From Chryseobacterium sp. (GTDB lineage: Bacteria > Bacteroidota > Bacteroidia > Flavobacteriales > Weeksellaceae): DNA of 64,000 bases. The position numbers and the translations under genes were made by a program. Below the pieces are notes generated by a model. The model saw nothing but the letters and a program-made list of their open reading frames with translations, searched no databases and was not told the DNA's origin. Shown here in pieces: positions 63,311-64,000 of the stretch (position 1 is its first letter; each line of letters begins with the position of its first letter). The DNA is taken from the NCBI RefSeq assembly GCF_029240215.1, contig NZ_JARBTK010000001.1:248001-312000 (forward strand), read 5' to 3'.

Positions 63311-64000
63311 TTAAAATTCTGACTTTACAGAACGACCATCATAAAGAATCGTCCTGTTTATTGTTTTACCATTCAATCCTATTACACTGATATTGAAAGT
63401 TCTTTTTTCTGTAATTCCTTTAAAAAATCCCTGACGTGAACCAATCTTCAAGATTTTATTTTTTTCATTCCAGGTAAATGGAATTAAGCTGTAATTTCCT
63501 TTTTCATAATTGTAGTTATCGTCTTCATCTTCATAAAGTTCAAAAAAACCGTTTTTGCCGGAATAGACTTTAATGGTCATTGTTTCATTTGATTTTTCAG
63601 AAGAATATTGCATTATCGGTCCCGAAGGAATGATAGAACCGGATTTAATGAACAAAGGGATTTTATTTCCAGAAGCATCAGCCGTTATACTTTGTCCGCC
63701 ATCATAGCTTTTATCCGTCCAGAAGTCGTACCAGGAAGTTTCTTTCGGAAGATATACTTTCCACTCTTTCGCTTCCGGCATCGTGACAGGAGCAACCAAT
63801 ATGGATTTTCCAAACATATACTGATAAGCTTGTTTCACAGCCTCCGAATCATCTTTAAACTCCATCACCATCGGGCGCATTATCGTAGAATTATTGTGAG
63901 ATACTTCCCACGATTGGCTATATATGTAAGGCAATAACTGATATCTCAGATGGATTAATTCCCGCATTTCGCCCTCCACTTTATCACCGTATTTCCAGGG
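63311..64000 (-). CDS. GH31 alpha-glycosidase (C-terminal part; N-terminus outside window)
   Basis: The frame is open to the right edge and begins in the window with PWKYGDKVEGEMREL, the barrel-end region of GH31 enzymes. It continues with HLRYQLLPYIYSQSWEVSHN, RPMVMEFKDD, YMFGKSILVAPVT and the C-terminal sandwich (LPKETSWYDFWTDKSYDGGQ, PLFIKSGSIIPSGPIMQYS). The catalytic Asp residues lie outside. The context suggests an alpha-xylosidase, perhaps on xyloglucan or isoprimeverose-like chains. It ends 18 bp before the GH43 gene and is probably in the same operon. Confidence 0.92.
   Translation of the reverse strand, partial: PWKYGDKVEGEMRELIHLRYQLLPYIYSQSWEVSHNNSTIMRPMVMEFKDDSEAVKQAYQYMFGKSILVAPVTMPEAKEWKVYLPKETSWYDFWTDKSYDGGQSITADASGNKIPLFIKSGSIIPSGPIMQYSSEKSNETMTIKVYSGKNGFFELYEDEDDNYNYEKGNYSLIPFTWNEKNKILKIGSRQGFFKGITEKRTFNISVIGLNGKTINRTILYDGRSVKSEF

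Overview
The window looks like chromosomal DNA of a Flavobacteriia (Bacteroidota), most likely Chryseobacterium or a close Weeksellaceae relative. The grounds are AT-rich sequence, several Bacteroidota-type -7 promoter boxes (TAnnTTTG), a type IX secretion C-terminal sorting domain, a degenerate-Nudix AraR regulator as known from Bacteroidota, and a heavy-metal RND pump fused to its outer-membrane channel. The genus is an inference. Nearly all genes lie on the minus strand. No tRNA, rRNA, CRISPR array, transposase or phage gene was seen.

Left part (1-25 kb), housekeeping and stress. A kdp potassium-transport operon (kdpB cut by the window edge, kdpA, kdpF) is preceded by three further very small genes and a 119-residue protein, and lies beside a sigma-54-type response regulator. 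Then come a HAD phosphatase, a divalent-metal efflux operon (small Cys-rich protein, RND-channel fusion, adaptor lipoprotein), a zinc alcohol dehydrogenase, a DUF4142 lipoprotein, a lone receiver protein, a PAP2 phosphatase, a DUF1826 protein, galK-galT, a Gfo/Idh/MocA oxidoreductase, and a transaldolase with a split transketolase feeding the non-oxidative pentose phosphate pathway.

Right part (25-64 kb), glucuronoarabinoxylan use. An AraC regulator and a small secreted protein flank a first enzyme operon running leftward from 36790: GH127 arabinofuranosidase, esterase, GPH-type sugar symporter, GH10 xylanase, cytoplasmic-looking GH43, GH67 alpha-glucuronidase. The Nudix-like regulator AraR is divergent from it. 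An arabinose operon (araB, araD, araA, galM, sodium:sugar symporter) and a second enzyme series (GH31 partial, two GH43-CBM6, GH97, GH115 alpha-glucuronidase, T9SS-exported GH30 xylanase, GH3, GH51) follow. Together these would cut the xylan backbone, remove arabinose, acetyl and glucuronic acid branches, import the sugars, and pass arabinose through AraA, AraB and AraD into the pentose phosphate enzymes. No SusC/SusD pair, xylose isomerase or xylulokinase is in the window.

Two signals go beyond gene annotation. First, a palindrome AARTGT-N7-ACACTT stands before the transaldolase/transketolase, araB and GH3 genes and before araR, consistent with one pentose regulon. Second, a 78-103 bp structured repeat occurs four times. 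Each copy lies just after a stop codon, in the same orientation, and carries base changes that preserve pairing. Several other inverted-repeat families crowd the same intergenic spaces.
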